In this document: positions 10,689 to 21,939 of the stretch, piece by piece
Layout: the number at the start of each line of letters is the position of its first letter
Position numbering within the stretch: the stretch's first letter is position 1
Origin: Triatoma infestans
Taxonomy: Eukaryota > Arthropoda > Insecta > Hemiptera > Reduviidae
Length of the DNA: 64,000 bases
Assembly: GCA_011037195.1 (NCBI GenBank)
Contig: JAAEAF010002782.1
Location: forward strand, 1-64,000
Direction of reading: 5' to 3'
Position numbers and translations under genes: made by a program
The notes under the pieces: generated by a model
The model's input: only the letters and a program-made list of their open reading frames with translations
Told to the model about the DNA's origin: nothing
Databases searched by the model: none

Positions 10689-11014
10689 TATAATGGACTT
10701 GTTGAGGAGAGAAATTAAATTTGATTAAATGAACAAGAGATGCTGATACTAATATAATGTAGCTAAGTTTACACTAACTGCACTAGATTTTATAATGAAA
10801 ATGATAGATTGAATGGTGTGAGTAAAAGATATGACACGATGCGATCTACAGTTGTATGGTTGTATCTGATAGATATCCTCTAGATAGATTCCCACTGGCT
10901 TATATACATAGGTTCTCCCACTCTAGCCTCCTAAGTCAGAGAGTAGTCTCTGTTAACCAGAGAGGGCCTCTCTTCTCTCTGCTGTGGTTGCATTATCTTT
11001 GCGGTACCATTACA
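10689..11014 (-). mobile_element. Solo LTR (family 2, copy A), 326 bp
   Basis: Minus-strand ends are TGTAATGG and CCATTATA. The flanking 5-bp direct repeat GGATG (10684-10688, 11015-11019) is a target duplication. A TATATAAG box lies at 10899-10906 on the minus strand. It has interrupted an I-like fragment that resumes at 11015. Confidence 0.85.
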
Positions 11015-11565
11015 GGATGAATACTCCGTTCTATGGTCCAGAACCTGTCCTAGGGATAACCAAAGGGACTGGTACGCTCTCCGGAGAGAGCTCGACACGA
11101 CAATCTGGCAAATAAGTCCCAGGAGCTAAACACAGACAGCAAGATGATTATGTCCGAAACTGTCAAATGTAGTACCAAAGAGACCCCAACGCTTCTCTAA
11201 CAAGGAATCAGATTAATCTAGTGACAGGGGTTTTTCACGGGGTATGGCAGATTTAAGAAACACCTAGGACAAGGTGGGAATAATTAACTTGCAACTTTTG
11301 TGTAGATTATGTCAGGGGAGAAGAAGGAAGAATCCCCCCCCCCACGCCTGGCGTTCGATTGTGTTACAATCACTAGAGTGCGCTATTTGAATCTTTGACA
11401 CATTGAGGCCACAGGAGATAATAGCACAAAAAGAGCTGGTTGGGGAAAACCCTCAACCACATGAAGAGGGGGAGTTTCTCATACTAGACCTACAGGGGTT
11501 GGTACGAGCCATGATCCCAAGCCTCTACTGGCTGCAGTAGATCATGACTCACCCCAGGTTCTAAT
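11015..11565 (+). pseudogene. I-like non-LTR retrotransposon, 3' fragment
   Basis: Decayed match to the 3' part of the element at 60259-60872: AATACTCC...TCTATGGTCC, then a GTTTTTCACGGGGTATGG block, a Cys-rich block around TGTGTAGATTATGTCAGG, and a final region GGGGTTGGTACGAGCC...GGTTCTAATC. In relatives this encodes the region between RNase H and the terminal Cys-Cys-His-Cys motif. Many stops and indels are present. Confidence 0.65.
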
Positions 11566-11829
11566 CAGTACTCTTCCTCACATTAGTATGTATAAAATAA
11601 CATTATTTAACTCTAATTAGCCCGACATCTAGCGGCTAACGTAAAAACAAAATCAAAACAAATGTCAGATACTGTGGGATTTGAGGTTATACTAAACGGG
11701 ACAGGTTATAGAGAGAGAGCGGAGTATTTAACTCGAATTAAAATACATTCTCAGTATTTACATCTATTCACATTTTTTTTTTATATTCATTTAAATTAAG
11801 AACCAATTTAATACGATTGCAAAAAAAAT

Positions 11830-12385
11830 CTTAATATTTAACTCGTGAACGAAGCATTTTTTACAACTCCAAACTCAAGTGTGTAAAAGTCATATTTTTC
11901 TCACTTGTTAAATAAATAAATAAATAAGGTTAACAGATTTTCTTAAATTTGGAATTCTACGAACGTTTTTTACAGAACTTCAATATTAATCTATACATCG
12001 CACTGAAGTGATACTTTAGAGGAAACCTTAAACTTTGTTCTTCCCCGAAATCCGCCCACCAATAATCAGTTTTTCTGGGGGAAAATGTTTCAAATAAAAC
12101 GTGATAAGTATTCATGTTTTTAGATCGTACGCGAAGTTTAATAAAAATAGTGGAGCCTTATTCGACAAAATCGCGAAAAACTGAAAACCAACATTCAGTA
12201 AAGGCATATTTCCGGTTTATAGATTTTGCACGAAACTTCCGTGTGAAGATACTGTAGTAGTGTAGTAGTAGCTAAACGGAATAACAAGTTTAGGCTACCT
12301 GCGATTTCTTTTGTTTTTTTGAGAAAACCATGAAAACTTTCTCTTGTGCCTAGTAAGAGAAAGTATTGCAATCGTGTCAAATTAG
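11830..12385 (+). mobile_element. Old divergent HINE-like copy
   Basis: Order of family words is kept (GGAAAATGTTTCAAATAAAA, AAAATCGCGAAAAACTG, TTTCCGGTT, GCCTAGTAAGAGAAAGT) but identity is visibly lower than in the main copies. Only one core is evident. Confidence 0.6.
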
Positions 12386-12389
12386 AATC

Positions 12390-12663
12390 TCAATGCTGAA
12401 TTAAAATCGTGGCCGATAGAATGATGAAGAAAAAGCTGAAGTTGGTATGGGACATGTGCGCCGTATGTCCCCTACTAACTAGCCATAACGAGTCAGAAAC
12501 TGGGTTCCCTCTAGAAAAAGGAAAAAAATGGCAAACCAGCACATTTTTGGGAGGAGATGATAGAAGAAGAAACGGTTGCAAGAGGACATTGACCAGGAGA
12601 CTAGTACGATAAAGTATTATGGAAGGATTTGATTTGACGGTAACTCTTAAAAAAAAAAAAAAA
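12390..12663. other. Unassigned stretch between two repeats
   Basis: A G+C-richer piece with a short open frame lacking any recognisable motif. It may be the remnant of another element. Confidence 0.3.
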
Positions 12664-13658
12664 TCTGGTGTGAAACATTCACATAACATTCTCTTACTCC
12701 AGTTTTCAAAATTATAATTGACAAATTTTATAGTTTGTGTACCAAATTTAATGAAATTCGTCGAAAACTGAAAAAAAAAAACTGTTCAATAGAAGCGCAC
12801 TCCCGGTTTACTAATTTTCTTGAAACTCGGAATTTTGGACATCTATTTATTTCTAATTAATTTTGTTTGGATGGTAGAATTGTATAATCAACTATGATAG
12901 CACTTTAAAAGAAAAACAAAACTCCACCCCTTCCCTAAAACTGCCCTTAAATGAATGTTCCTAGAGAAATGTTTTAAATAAAAGTTGTAGATCTTCGTAT
13001 GCGTAGTTTATATACGAAGTTTCAAGAAAATCATCGGAGCCATTTTTGAGAAAATCGCGAAAAAATGGTAAAAAAACATTTAGTAAAATGGTAAAGTAAA
13101 CCGCACTTCCGGTTATGCGATTTATTTCTAACTTGGAATTTCAACTATATATTTAATTCAAATTAACATTATTCAGATGAGCGAATTGTCCAATAAACTG
13201 AAATAGCACTTTAGATGAAAACCTAACCTCACACCTCCCCCAAAAGTGCCTTTAAATGAATTTTCCCAGAGAAATGTTTCAAATAAAAGTTGTAGCTGTT
13301 TGTATGTGTAGTTGATATACTAAGTTTAAAGAAAATCGTCGGAGCCATTTATGAGAAAATCGCAAAAAAGTAAAATAAATCAACTAGTAAAGTGGTACTT
13401 CCGGTTGTGGAATTTTGACAGATAACGTACTGTCAGATCCCATGGTGATACTTAAACGGAATATCAAGTTTGAACTTTCTACGATTTTTTCGTTTTTGAG
13501 TTATGCTGTTCACATACACACACACGCACACACAGACCATTTGTTAAAAACCACTTTTTTGGACTCAGGGGACCTCAAAACAAATATTTCCGGTGAAAAC
13601 TCGATATCAAAAATTGATACGATTACAATACTTCCTCTTAGTAGGAGTAAGAGAAAGT
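12664..13658 (+). mobile_element. HINE-like element, two-core copy 6
   Basis: Starts TCTGGTGTGAAACATTCACA and ends TTAGTAGGAGTAAGAGAAAGT. Both cores are intact, and the microsatellite is (AC)n, short. The left flank is an A-run. Confidence 0.85.
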
Positions 13659-13950
13659 AAAAAGGGGTAGCCGGATACATAAGTGTTTTCATCGGAAATA
13701 TCTACATGTTTTGAGGTCCTATGAGTACAAAGAAATGTTTGTATTGAATGGACTGTGTTAATGTCAAAACTAAAAAATCTCATTTTCGGGCAAAATTCAT
13801 CAACCGGAAGTACGATTTTACTTAATTTTTTTTTTAGTGTTTCACACTAGGTTATAAAAACACAACTTCAAAAATTTGACACGCTCGCACTACACTACGT
13901 ACCGCCATACGTCAGTGCCCTCATACGGCAGTCAGAGAAAGTAAAAATTG
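13659..13950 (-). mobile_element. Decayed HINE-like pieces
   Basis: Fragments around GTTTTCATCGGAAATATC, CATCAACCGGAAGTACGATT and GTGTTTCACACTAGG show an internally deleted minus-strand copy, followed by a plus-strand hairpin-end piece finishing CAGAGAAAGTAAAAA. Confidence 0.5.
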
Positions 13951-14344
13951 ACCACAATATTCGACAGTGTTTTTTTTTAGAAATTTATTTTGTCTAGTGT
14001 TTTTGTACTAAAAAGCATTCCAAACCGGATGTATCTTTCAGGTAATATCTAAATTGGTTTATTTTGGAGAAAGGATGTTTTTAATTTTTTTTATGTTCCC
14101 GTCTTTTACATCTTACACTGTCCTAGAGGTACAAGAAGAGGTTATAGACTACGATGATGATGTTACTTATGTATTTTTAATAAATAATTAAAATTTCCAA
14201 TTTGTTAAATAAAAATGCTAATACGTGAAATTAATATTCATTCATTTCAGCAAAATCATTCTTGGTTGAAGTGTACAAAAAAAAAAATTTATGTGCTGAA
14301 AGGTTTAAGAATTCGTAATTAGTCGAGGCCCTTTTATTCTTTTT
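13951..14344. other. AT-rich spacer
   Basis: No gene or repeat recognised. Confidence 0.35.
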
Positions 14345-15332
14345 ACTTTCTCTTACTCCTCCTAGTAAGAGGAAGTAGTGTAATCGTGTCAAATTTTCGA
14401 TATCGAGTTTTCACTGAAAATATCCGTTTTGGGAACCCCTGAGTCCAAAAAAGTGGTTTTAGCAAATGTCTGTGTGTATGTATGTATGCATGTGAACAGC
14501 ATAGCTCAAAAACGAAAAACCATAGAAAGTTGAAACTTGATATTATGCTTAGATATAACCATGGGATCTGACGCTGCGTTATCTGTCAAAATTCCTCAAC
14601 CGGAAGTACCACTTTACTGGTTGTTTTTTTTTACATTTTTGCGATTTTCTCAAAAATGGCTCCGACGATTTTCTTTAAACTTAGTATATCAAGTACACAT
14701 ACAAAGAGCTACAACTTTTATTTGAAACATTTCTCCGAGAAAATTCATTTAATGGCACTTTTAGGGGAGGGGTGGGATTAGGTTTTCATGTTAACTGCTA
14801 TTTCAGTTTATTAGACAATTCGGTCATCTAAATAATCTTAATTAGAATTGAATATGTTGTTGAAATTCCGAGTTTGAAAAAATCGGATAACTAGAAGTGC
14901 TTTTGTTTTAACACTTTACTAAATGATTTTTTTTTCACTTTTTCGCTTTTTTCTCGATTTTCTCAAAATGGCTCGCGATTTTCTTGAAACTTCCTATATA
15001 AACTAAACATACAAAGATCATAACTTTGATTTAAAACATTTCTCTGGGAAAATTCATTTATGGGCACTTTTAGGGGAGGGGTGGGGTTATATATTTCTTT
15101 AAAGAGCTCTCATAGTTGCTTATACAATTCTATCATCCAAACAAATTTAATTAGAAATAAATAGATGGCCTAAATTCTGAGTTTAAAGAAAATTAGTAAA
15201 CCTGATGTGCGCTTTTACTCAGCGTCAGTTTTCGACGAATTTCATTAAATTTGGTACATAAACTATAAAATTTGTCAATTATAATTTTGAGAACTGGAGT
15301 AAGAGAAAGTAGTATGCGTGTTTCACACCAGA
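14345..15332 (-). mobile_element. HINE-like element, two-core copy 7
   Basis: Ends CTTACTCCTCCTAGTAAG (hairpin) and TCACACCAGA. Both cores are present. A TCTC... duplication lies near 14945-14965, in the TTTTTCGCTTTTTTCTCG region. It is directly followed by a second subterminal-repeat-like piece (GGAGTAAGAGAAAGTATTGG) and then Penelope-like sequence. Confidence 0.8.
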
Positions 15333-15439
15333 TTTTTTTAGTATTGTGGAGTAAGAGAAAGTATTGGAAGATTGTCAACTTTTCGAAATTGAATGTTGAA
15401 GTTTCGATATTTGTTAACAGAATTTCTCAAAAAACAAAA

Positions 15440-16088
15440 AGCAAAACGAAAAATCTGTTAGGACGTATGGATTTCATTAACCAATTGGTAATAAGTGAAC
15501 CATTTTCTTCACGGATAATCGTCATATCTAAAAAATTGATTTTATTATCTATTTCTACTTCGTGTGTAAATTGTAAACGGGGATGGTATGTATTAAAGGT
15601 ATTCAGGATAGTATGGATATGCTCTTTAGGGACAGCGGTTAAACAGTCATCAACATATTTGAAGAAAAAAAGGAATTGTAAAGAGTAGTTTTTTAATAGA
15701 ATTTTGAATTAATTCAGACATGATGATATCCGCAAGAATAGGTCCTAGGCTACTTCCCATGGCTGTACCAAAAATTTGTTGGTAAAAGTGTTCATTGTAT
15801 TGAAAATATCGTGATTTACAGCAATGGGATAACAGAGATAAGAATTTTTGAAGAGGATATTAGTTTTATTCTCTAAAAGATAAAAATTCCTTTTTATAAT
15901 TTCTATCGTTACTTCAATGGGAACATTTGTGAACAGGGAACCAACATCTAATGAAATAAGGATATAGTTAGTGGGGATTTTTATGTTATCTACTTTTTCT
16001 TTTAACTTAAAGGAATCTTTTATGTTGTAACTGTTATCAGAAATGTGTTTTAATTGTCGGTTAGGAATATGTCGATTCCTTCAAATTA
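15440..16088 (-). pseudogene. Penelope-like element reverse transcriptase fragment
   Basis: Minus-strand reading gives three RT motifs in order: motif A SLDVGSLFTNVPI (about 15965-15925), motif B QIFGTAMGSSLGPILAD (about 15778-15725) and motif C KYVDDCLTAVP (about 15660-15630). Downstream are FNTYHPRLQFTHE and KINFLDMTIIREENG. The SLDV...LFTN, TAMGSSLGP and YVDD words followed by HPRLQFT are characteristic of Penelope-like RTs, which resemble telomerase more than LINE RTs. At least one frameshift lies between motifs A and B. Neither the GIY-YIG domain nor the N-terminus is adjacent. A related inverted piece is at 17106-17580, on the other side of the HINE-like copy at 16096-17093. Confidence 0.8.
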
Positions 16089-16095
16089 TGTTTTT

Positions 16096-17093
16096 ACTTT
16101 CTCTTACTCCTAGTAAGAGGAAGTATTGTAATCGTGTCAAATTTTCGATATCGAGTTTTCACCGGAAATATCCGTTTTGAGGTCCCCTGAGTCCAAAAAA
16201 GTGGTTTTTAGCAAATGGTCTGTGTGTGTGTGTGTCTGTGTGTGTGTATGTATGTGAACAGCATAGCTGAAAAACGAAAAATCGTAGAAAGTTGAAATTT
16301 GATATTCCGTTTAGAGGTCACCATGGGATCTGACTGTAGGTTATCTGTAAAAATTCCTCAACCGGAAGTACCACTTTACTAGTTGGATTTTTTACTTTTT
16401 TGCGATTTTCTCAAAAATGGCTCCGACGATTTTCTTTAAACTTTAAACATCAACCACACATACAAAGAGCTACAACTTTTATTAGAAACATTTCTCCGGG
16501 AAAATGCATTGAAGGGCACTTTTGGGGGAGGGGTGGGGTTAGGTTTCCATCTAAAGTGCTATTTCAGTTTATTAGACAATTCTGCCATCTAAATAATGTT
16601 AATTAGAATTAAATATGTTGTTGAAATTCTGAGTTTGAAAAAAATCGGATAACCGGAAGTGCGTTTACTTTAAACCACTTTACTAAATGATTTATTCACT
16701 TTTTCGCAATTTTCTCAAAAATAGCTCTGACGATTTTTTTGAAACTTCGTATATAAACTAAACATGCAAAGATCTACAACTTTTATCTAAAACATTTCTC
16801 TGGGAAATTTCTTTTAAGAGCACTTTTAGGGGAGGGGTGGGGTTAGATTTTCATCAAAGTGCTATCCTAGTTCATTATACAATTCTATCATCCAAACATA
16901 ATTTGTTAGAAATAAATAGATGGCTGAAATTCCGAGTTTCAAGAAAATTAGTAAACCGGAAGTGCGCTTTTACTGAACAGTTTTTTCAGTTTTCGACGAA
17001 TTTCATTAAATTTGGTACACAAACTATAAAATTTGTCAATTATCATTTTGAGAACTGGAGTAAGAGAAAGTTGTGTGAGTGTTTCACACCAGA
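16096..17093 (-). mobile_element. HINE-like element, two-core copy 8
   Basis: Near-consensus copy with perfect hairpin, both cores and intact CACACCAGA end. Its flanks are two Penelope-like fragments in opposite orientation, so it lies at or near a rearrangement point. Confidence 0.85.
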
Positions 17094-17105
17094 TTTTTTT
17101 TTTTT

Positions 17106-17580
17106 TCAAATATGTTGATGTCTGTTTAACCGCTGTCCCTAAAGAACATATCCATACCATCCTGAATATCTTTAATACATACCATCCCCGTTTACAATTT
17201 ACACACGAAATAGAAATAGATAATAAAATTAATTTTCTAGTCATGACGATTATCCGTGAAGAAAATGGTTCTCTTGGTTAATGAAATCCATACGTTCTGA
17301 CAAGATTCCTCCATTTCCTTTCCAATCATCCATATAATCAGAAAATCAACTTTGTTAAATCCTTTACCAAACATGTACTTCATCTTAGCCATCCCCGTTT
17401 CCATGATGAGAACAAATTAAAATTATTTAAATGACCGAACCTCAACATCCAATTTACAACATTAAATACAGCGATCGTAACGAACACCAAAACATTAAAT
17501 TAAGTAATTTATTTAAAAGCCCCAGATTCAAGGGTAATGCACTGGTATTTGTAATAACTATTTTTTTTTTTGTTTTGTTT
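17106..17580 (+). pseudogene. Penelope-like RT fragment, inverted relative
   Basis: Plus-strand reading starts at motif C as FKYVDVCLTAVPKEH, with the second catalytic Asp changed to Val. It continues with FNTYHPRLQFTHEIE and, after frameshifts, words typical of the region after the RT core (LSNHPYNQKINFVKSF). It overlaps in content with the 15440-16088 fragment but points the other way, and is plainly non-functional. Confidence 0.7.
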
Positions 17581-17953
17581 AAATAATATGCGGGCAATTA
17601 CTCTATTAATAGATATTCTGAAATGAATGGGTTTTATTTTTTTTACAAAACAATTTACTTTTCTCTTACTTATTTTAAAAAAATAATGCGTTCACATTCT
17701 CAATTTTTCAAAATAATGTTTTTCAACCAAGTAGAAAAAATTCAGGGTACCCTAAAATGACAAAAAGTCTATTATGAAACACTCATGCGGCTATCTCTTA
17801 ATGTAATTTACATAACTTGGAATTTTAACTGAATGTTCAGAAGGGCTTTATATATTGTATAGTTGGGGAAAAACCTGAATACATTTAAAGTGACACTTTT
17901 TAAAGGAAAGCGTGACCTTCTAAATCGCGGGACTACTTTCTTACAATCAATTT

Positions 17954-17958
<5 letters not shown>
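17581..17958. other. AT-rich stretch with decayed repeat
   Basis: One TGAAACACTCATGCGG word near 17770 is a remnant of a HINE-like 5' end. Nothing else is recognised. Confidence 0.35.

Positions 17959-18026
<68 letters not shown>
17959..18026. repeat. Poly(A) tract, 68 bp
   Basis: Uninterrupted A run. It could be the tail of a retroposed sequence on the plus strand, but the sequence before it has no recognisable element. Length may also be affected by assembly. Confidence 0.9.
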
Positions 18027-18030
<4 letters not shown>

Positions 18031-18204
18031 GTGCAACAAAAGTGATAGATCTATGTGGTTACGGTTAATAATATGTGTCTTTCAAAGACAAAAAAAAAAT
18101 CAGTAAACCGGAAGTAACACTTTACTGAGTAGGTTTAACAATATTCTCGTAAATAGCCCTAACGATTTATCGAGAAAAGGAAAAAAAATAAATAAATAAA
18201 AATA
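18027..18204 (-). mobile_element. Decayed HINE-like fragment
   Basis: AAACCGGAAGTAACACTTTACT at about 18104-18125 marks a minus-strand core fragment. Confidence 0.45.
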
Positions 18205-18775
18205 AACCTGTTTTCTAAAGTCGCACTTCCGGTCAACCTCGATATACATCTATATTTCAAAACCGGGATTTTGGAAAGTTATTTAATTTTATTACCAAAT
18301 ATTATATAGTTGTTAGGGTGCTATAAATATCGTAATGACACTTTAAAGGAAAAGCCAAACGTCATCCCCTCCTCTCTTCATAGAGTTCCCCTATAAATTG
18401 AATTTGCCCAGAAAAATATGTTTCAAAGAAAAGTAATACAATGTATATATATGGTGGTTATAAAAATTTAAACAAAATCGTTACGGCCATTTTGGAGAAA
18501 ATTGCAAAAAAACATCTACTCAGTAAAGTACTTCCGGTTGACCGATTTTTTTTGTTTACCAAAACCTTATTGTCGGATATTCTTCTTAGTTGTTAAATGA
18601 AATATCCTATGAATTTCCGTTTTGGAGTTATGCTCACTGAACTGCACGCAGAGAGAGAGAGAGAGAGTGAAAGAAAGAAAGAGAGGGGAAAGTCAATTTC
18701 TGTAAACTATCTTTTGTCGTATTTCCGGTGAATTTTACACGAATGTCTTTACTATACCTTAAAAGTAAAAATTGT
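18205..18775 (+). mobile_element. Divergent HINE-like copy, subfamily B
   Basis: Shares the core order with the main family, but with a distinct variant CTTCCGGTTGACCGATTTT and AACCTTATTGTCGG also found at 25.1, 60.9 and 63.5 kb. This defines a second, older subfamily. A GA microsatellite occupies the variable site (18648-18668). Confidence 0.6.
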
Positions 18776-19469
18776 TGTGTGAACAAAAATCAAAATGGAC
18801 AAAGCAAAGAAAGTTCAAACTTGATATTGCATTGGTTATCACCCAACAGCTAGGGATATGAAAGTTTTTTTTTAAGTCTTCAATAGTTTTGTTAAAAAAC
18901 AACTTCCGACTATCATTGGATTTTGGTACAAAATTTGGTCTTTTTAGTATGGAAATACATATTTTGAGGTCATCTGAGTATGAAAGCAAATGTTTTTAGT
19001 GAATAGTCTATATTTGTTTGCTGATAAAATTTCACAAAAGCAAAAACAAATCGCAGCTAGCTTCTTAATCTTGGTATTCCGTCGTCAAAACTTCGTTAAA
19101 CTACCAACCAAGGTTTTCGTCAAAGTCCATAATCTAGAAGTGCAAGTTTTTCGCGATTTTTCTCAAAAACAGATCCAACAATTTTCTTTAAACTTTCTGG
19201 GGAAACCATATAATGACCTATATAATGAAAATATGTGGACGAAAATATGTGCCACTTTACAAAATAAGTTTTTGACTTTTTTTGTAACAAATCTATCATC
19301 TTTATTTGCCATATTTTTCTGCAAAATTTGATTGCAAAAGTAATTCTTGGAGGATTTTTTGTCCTTAAATTACAATGTTATTTTGGTTTGTTCTGTAATA
19401 TAGGCGCTGTCTACTCGACTATAATGTGATCACACTTCTTCTACCAACCTCGAATTTTTTTTTTTTTTT
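18776..19469. other. Non-coding, old HINE-like traces
   Basis: Words such as TTTTCGCGATTTTTCTCAAA and ATTTTCTTTAAACTTTC near 19150-19200 show an ancient core remnant. The open frame of about 113 codons at 18990-19331 is built from this repeat and has no protein features. Confidence 0.4.
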
Positions 19470-19472
19470 TAA

Positions 19473-19678
19473 AGCGAACTCTACACGGTCAATATTATTG
19501 TCAATATCAGTATTGACAATATAACCATCAATACTCGTGCTAACCAATCACAAACTTCGTTACTACAATAATATTGATCGCGTAAGGTAATGAAGTATTG
19601 TGATTGGTTAGCACGAGTATTGATGGTTATACTGTCAATACTGATATTGACAATATTATTGACCGTGTAGAGGCCGCT
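19473..19678. mobile_element. Hairpin MITE, 206 bp, PIF/Harbinger-type target site
   Basis: Two arms of about 80 bp are near-perfect inverted repeats: CTCTACACGGTCAATATT at 19479 pairs with AATATTGACCGTGTAGAG ending at 19672. The arms continue through GTCAATATCAGTATTGAC, CATCAATACTCGTGC and TAACCAATCAC. Ends are AGCG and CGCT. It is flanked by TAA (19470-19472, 19679-19681), the 3-bp duplication of PIF/Harbinger elements. No coding capacity, so a transposase would act in trans. Transcripts would fold into long dsRNA. Confidence 0.85.
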
Positions 19679-19711
19679 TAAGAGGATATGCACTGCGACC
19701 TGAAACATCTA

Positions 19712-19917
19712 TCTATTATGCCCCCCGGGGGCCTTTACATTGCACTTCCCGTCCACCGATCCGTATTGTTCTCTTGCAACAAACAACACTGACAATAAAC
19801 TGTTCCTTTGAACAGGTTCCTAGGAAGAAAAAAAATCCAAGTGCAGCATGCTGGATTCGAACCCACGTCCTCCGCGTTGCTAGTCCGATGCGCTACCACT
19901 GAGCTAATCCTTTCCTT
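19712..19917 (-). mobile_element. tRNA-derived SINE, variant body
   Basis: Minus-strand head with GGATTAGCTCAGTGGTAGCG and B box GGTTCGAATCC. The body after the tRNA-like head differs from the 1679 copy (TTCCTAGGAACCTG), so this is a related but distinct subfamily. Confidence 0.7.
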
Positions 19918-20572
19918 GCCTCGACATGTACTACCCACTATTTCTATATTTAATGTTTGGATAAATTAGTAAAATCTTATAGTTTAATGAAAATTTGTCA
20001 TTTTATAGGTGAGATTCTGGAGGAATATTGTAAAGTTAAACTTGTAAGTTCTATCATTTTTTTTTATTCATCATTTTTAAGAACCTATTTTAAATTTATT
20101 GTTATATTTTAGTATTTAAAGAACAAATTGCCAGTTAGAAAGTTTAAAAAAAAAACAGTTTTAAAATTAAATAAAAAATAAATAAATATTAAAAAAAAAA
20201 AAAAATTAGCTTTGCAGAATTTATTTTATTAGTTTTTGGAAACAGAGAAGATGGAATTAAATGTTACTTTTTATACGAGTGGCGTTATTTATGGAATAAC
20301 GGTGGTGATTTGAATGAACCTGCCTTGCTTGTTATTTTCCAGACTATAAGAAATATGGCTAAATATTCTTTTATCTTACTTTATTAGTGGAAAACCTATT
20401 AAGATAAACTTTAATTATACACAGATATAATAATAATTAATATTAATTATAACAAAAATGAAAAAATATTGAGGAATTTAAAAATATTAATAGCCAATAT
20501 TTTATAAAAGTCATTAAAATATTATGATTTATTCAATTATAAATAAATAAATAAATAAATAAATTTACTTAC
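19918..20572. other. Intron, AT-rich
   Basis: Sequence just downstream of the first coding exon of protease gene B. Contains A/T runs and (AAAT)n near 20543-20566. No coding signal. Confidence 0.4.
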
Positions 20573-20644
20573 ATCAATATTGACTACATATAGAAGAAGT
20601 ATAACTGTGGAAAACAATTCAATAAATCTATCACGATGGTACAT
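20573..20644 (-). CDS. Serine protease gene B, coding exon 1 (signal peptide)
   Basis: Minus-strand ATG at 20644 opens 24 codons that end at a GTAAGT donor (20572-20567), phase 0. After a basic start (MYHRDR) the sequence FIELFSTVILLLYVV is a strong hydrophobic signal core, ending in NID. The phase-0 end fits the phase-0 start of the exon at 949-832, giving signal peptide, then ICSSDNEP, then the Thr-rich linker and CDC. This is the expected N-terminus of a secreted insect protease zymogen. Gene A ends 15.7 kb upstream on the same strand, so they look like tandem relatives. The joining is inferred from phase, order and splice sites. The exon is short, so a chance ORF is possible. Confidence 0.6.
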
Positions 20645-20760
20645 GTGTATGCTTTTGGTGTTGTAACTTTAATGCCCAGTTTATAAATACTGGAGATTTC
20701 CACTGAAGTAGTGTGCTGGTGACTCTCCTGCTCGTCGTCCAACAGAAATTCCTTGATAAC
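20645..20760 (-). promoter_or_regulatory. Candidate 5' UTR and initiator of protease gene B
   Basis: Upstream of the 20644 ATG the minus strand is relatively G+C-rich and holds TTCAGTG, whose TCAGT (20706-20702) matches the arthropod initiator consensus about 60 nt before the ATG. There is no TATA box at the usual distance. An untranslated upstream exon cannot be excluded. Confidence 0.35.
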
Positions 20761-21618
20761 TAACTATAATATTCTTCTTATCTTCTGATAATTAATAACA
20801 ATAATCATTATGTTTACTAAAAATATTAAATGGTGGAATTTTTAATTACATTTAACTACATTTAATCCAAATGAATTATTTAATTTAGTGGGTGGGTGTT
20901 GGTGGTGTGGAGGGACATGCAATCATACAAAATATACACAATATTTTTAAAATTTAATAACTTTGTATGTATATACTACAGGGTTGAATGCTAACTGTAT
21001 ACTGATATGTATACACTGACAGAGAGATGTTTGTTAGTTCTAATATGTGTGTGTGTGTGTGTGTGTGTGTCTATGTGTGAATGTGTCTCTTTACTACTAC
21101 TAACTTGAAAATTACCTGTTTTACTAACCCATCCCACTCCTCTCTCTTCACTATGTGCACATACTTGTTAAAATTGTTGTTGTTGTGGTTGCTGTAGATA
21201 CTGTTGTTTTCTGCCCCCTCTCTCTCTCCCTCTATATTTATATATTTGCCATCTTCAATATTAAAATAAATATTAAATTTAGTTTTTCACTGAAATTTGT
21301 TTGTATTTAATTTATTTTAATTATATATAATTATGCTTATACGTGTATATATATATATATATATATATATAAGACTCAAAACTTTATGGTTGATCTAGCA
21401 GCATTTTGTTTATTTTTATATTGAACCGAAAAAATAACTGCAACTAATATTATTTTTATGGATTAAATCGATTTTAATGTGATGATAACAATACTTGACC
21501 TTCACAGTAGATTGAGGTCACATTATGCTTTTTTTTTTTTTTTTTTTTACCAATTTTTCACACCTTTTAATTCAGATCTATTAATAGGTTTTCCCAATAA
21601 AAAATTAGGTTTTTTTTC
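20761..21618. other. Intergenic, microsatellite-rich
   Basis: Upstream of the protease gene B start. It holds (GT)n at about 21045-21072, (TA)n at about 21343-21371 and T-tracts. No gene recognised. Confidence 0.45.
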
Positions 21619-21619
21619 C

Positions 21620-21860
21620 ACTTCCTTAACAATTTTAAGATATATTATTGCTACTGTAATAGGAAATATTTATGATCGTGTCAAATTTACTAAAGTTGAG
21701 ATTTAACCGGATATATAAAGGTTTGATTTCCTTTGACTTCGTGAAAAAAATGTTATTAGCGATCAACGGATATATGTTTGTGTGTGTGTGTGTGTGTATG
21801 TGTGAACAAAATACGTAAAAAAAAACAAAAAAAAAAAAAACGAAAAATCGCAGTAAATTC
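21620..21860 (-). mobile_element. Decayed HINE-like 3' end
   Basis: GATCGTGTCAAATTTACTAA, a (GT)n microsatellite and GTGAACAAAATACG correspond to the hairpin-proximal part of the family. Confidence 0.5.
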
Positions 21861-21939
21861 AAAACATGATATTTTAATTATAAAATAAATCCACAATCAC
21901 CGCGTGGATTCTATTGCTAAAATCTCCCAATTAACTTAC

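Noticed and set aside
15272..15688. 138-codon plus-strand frame
   Set aside because: It spans a HINE-like end and the antisense of a Penelope-like RT. The coding signal (YVDD, HPRLQFT) is on the minus strand.
2069..17093. Clustered HINE-like copies as one large satellite array
   Set aside because: Copies face both directions, are separated by unrelated DNA and each has its own ends, so they are dispersed insertions and not a tandem array.
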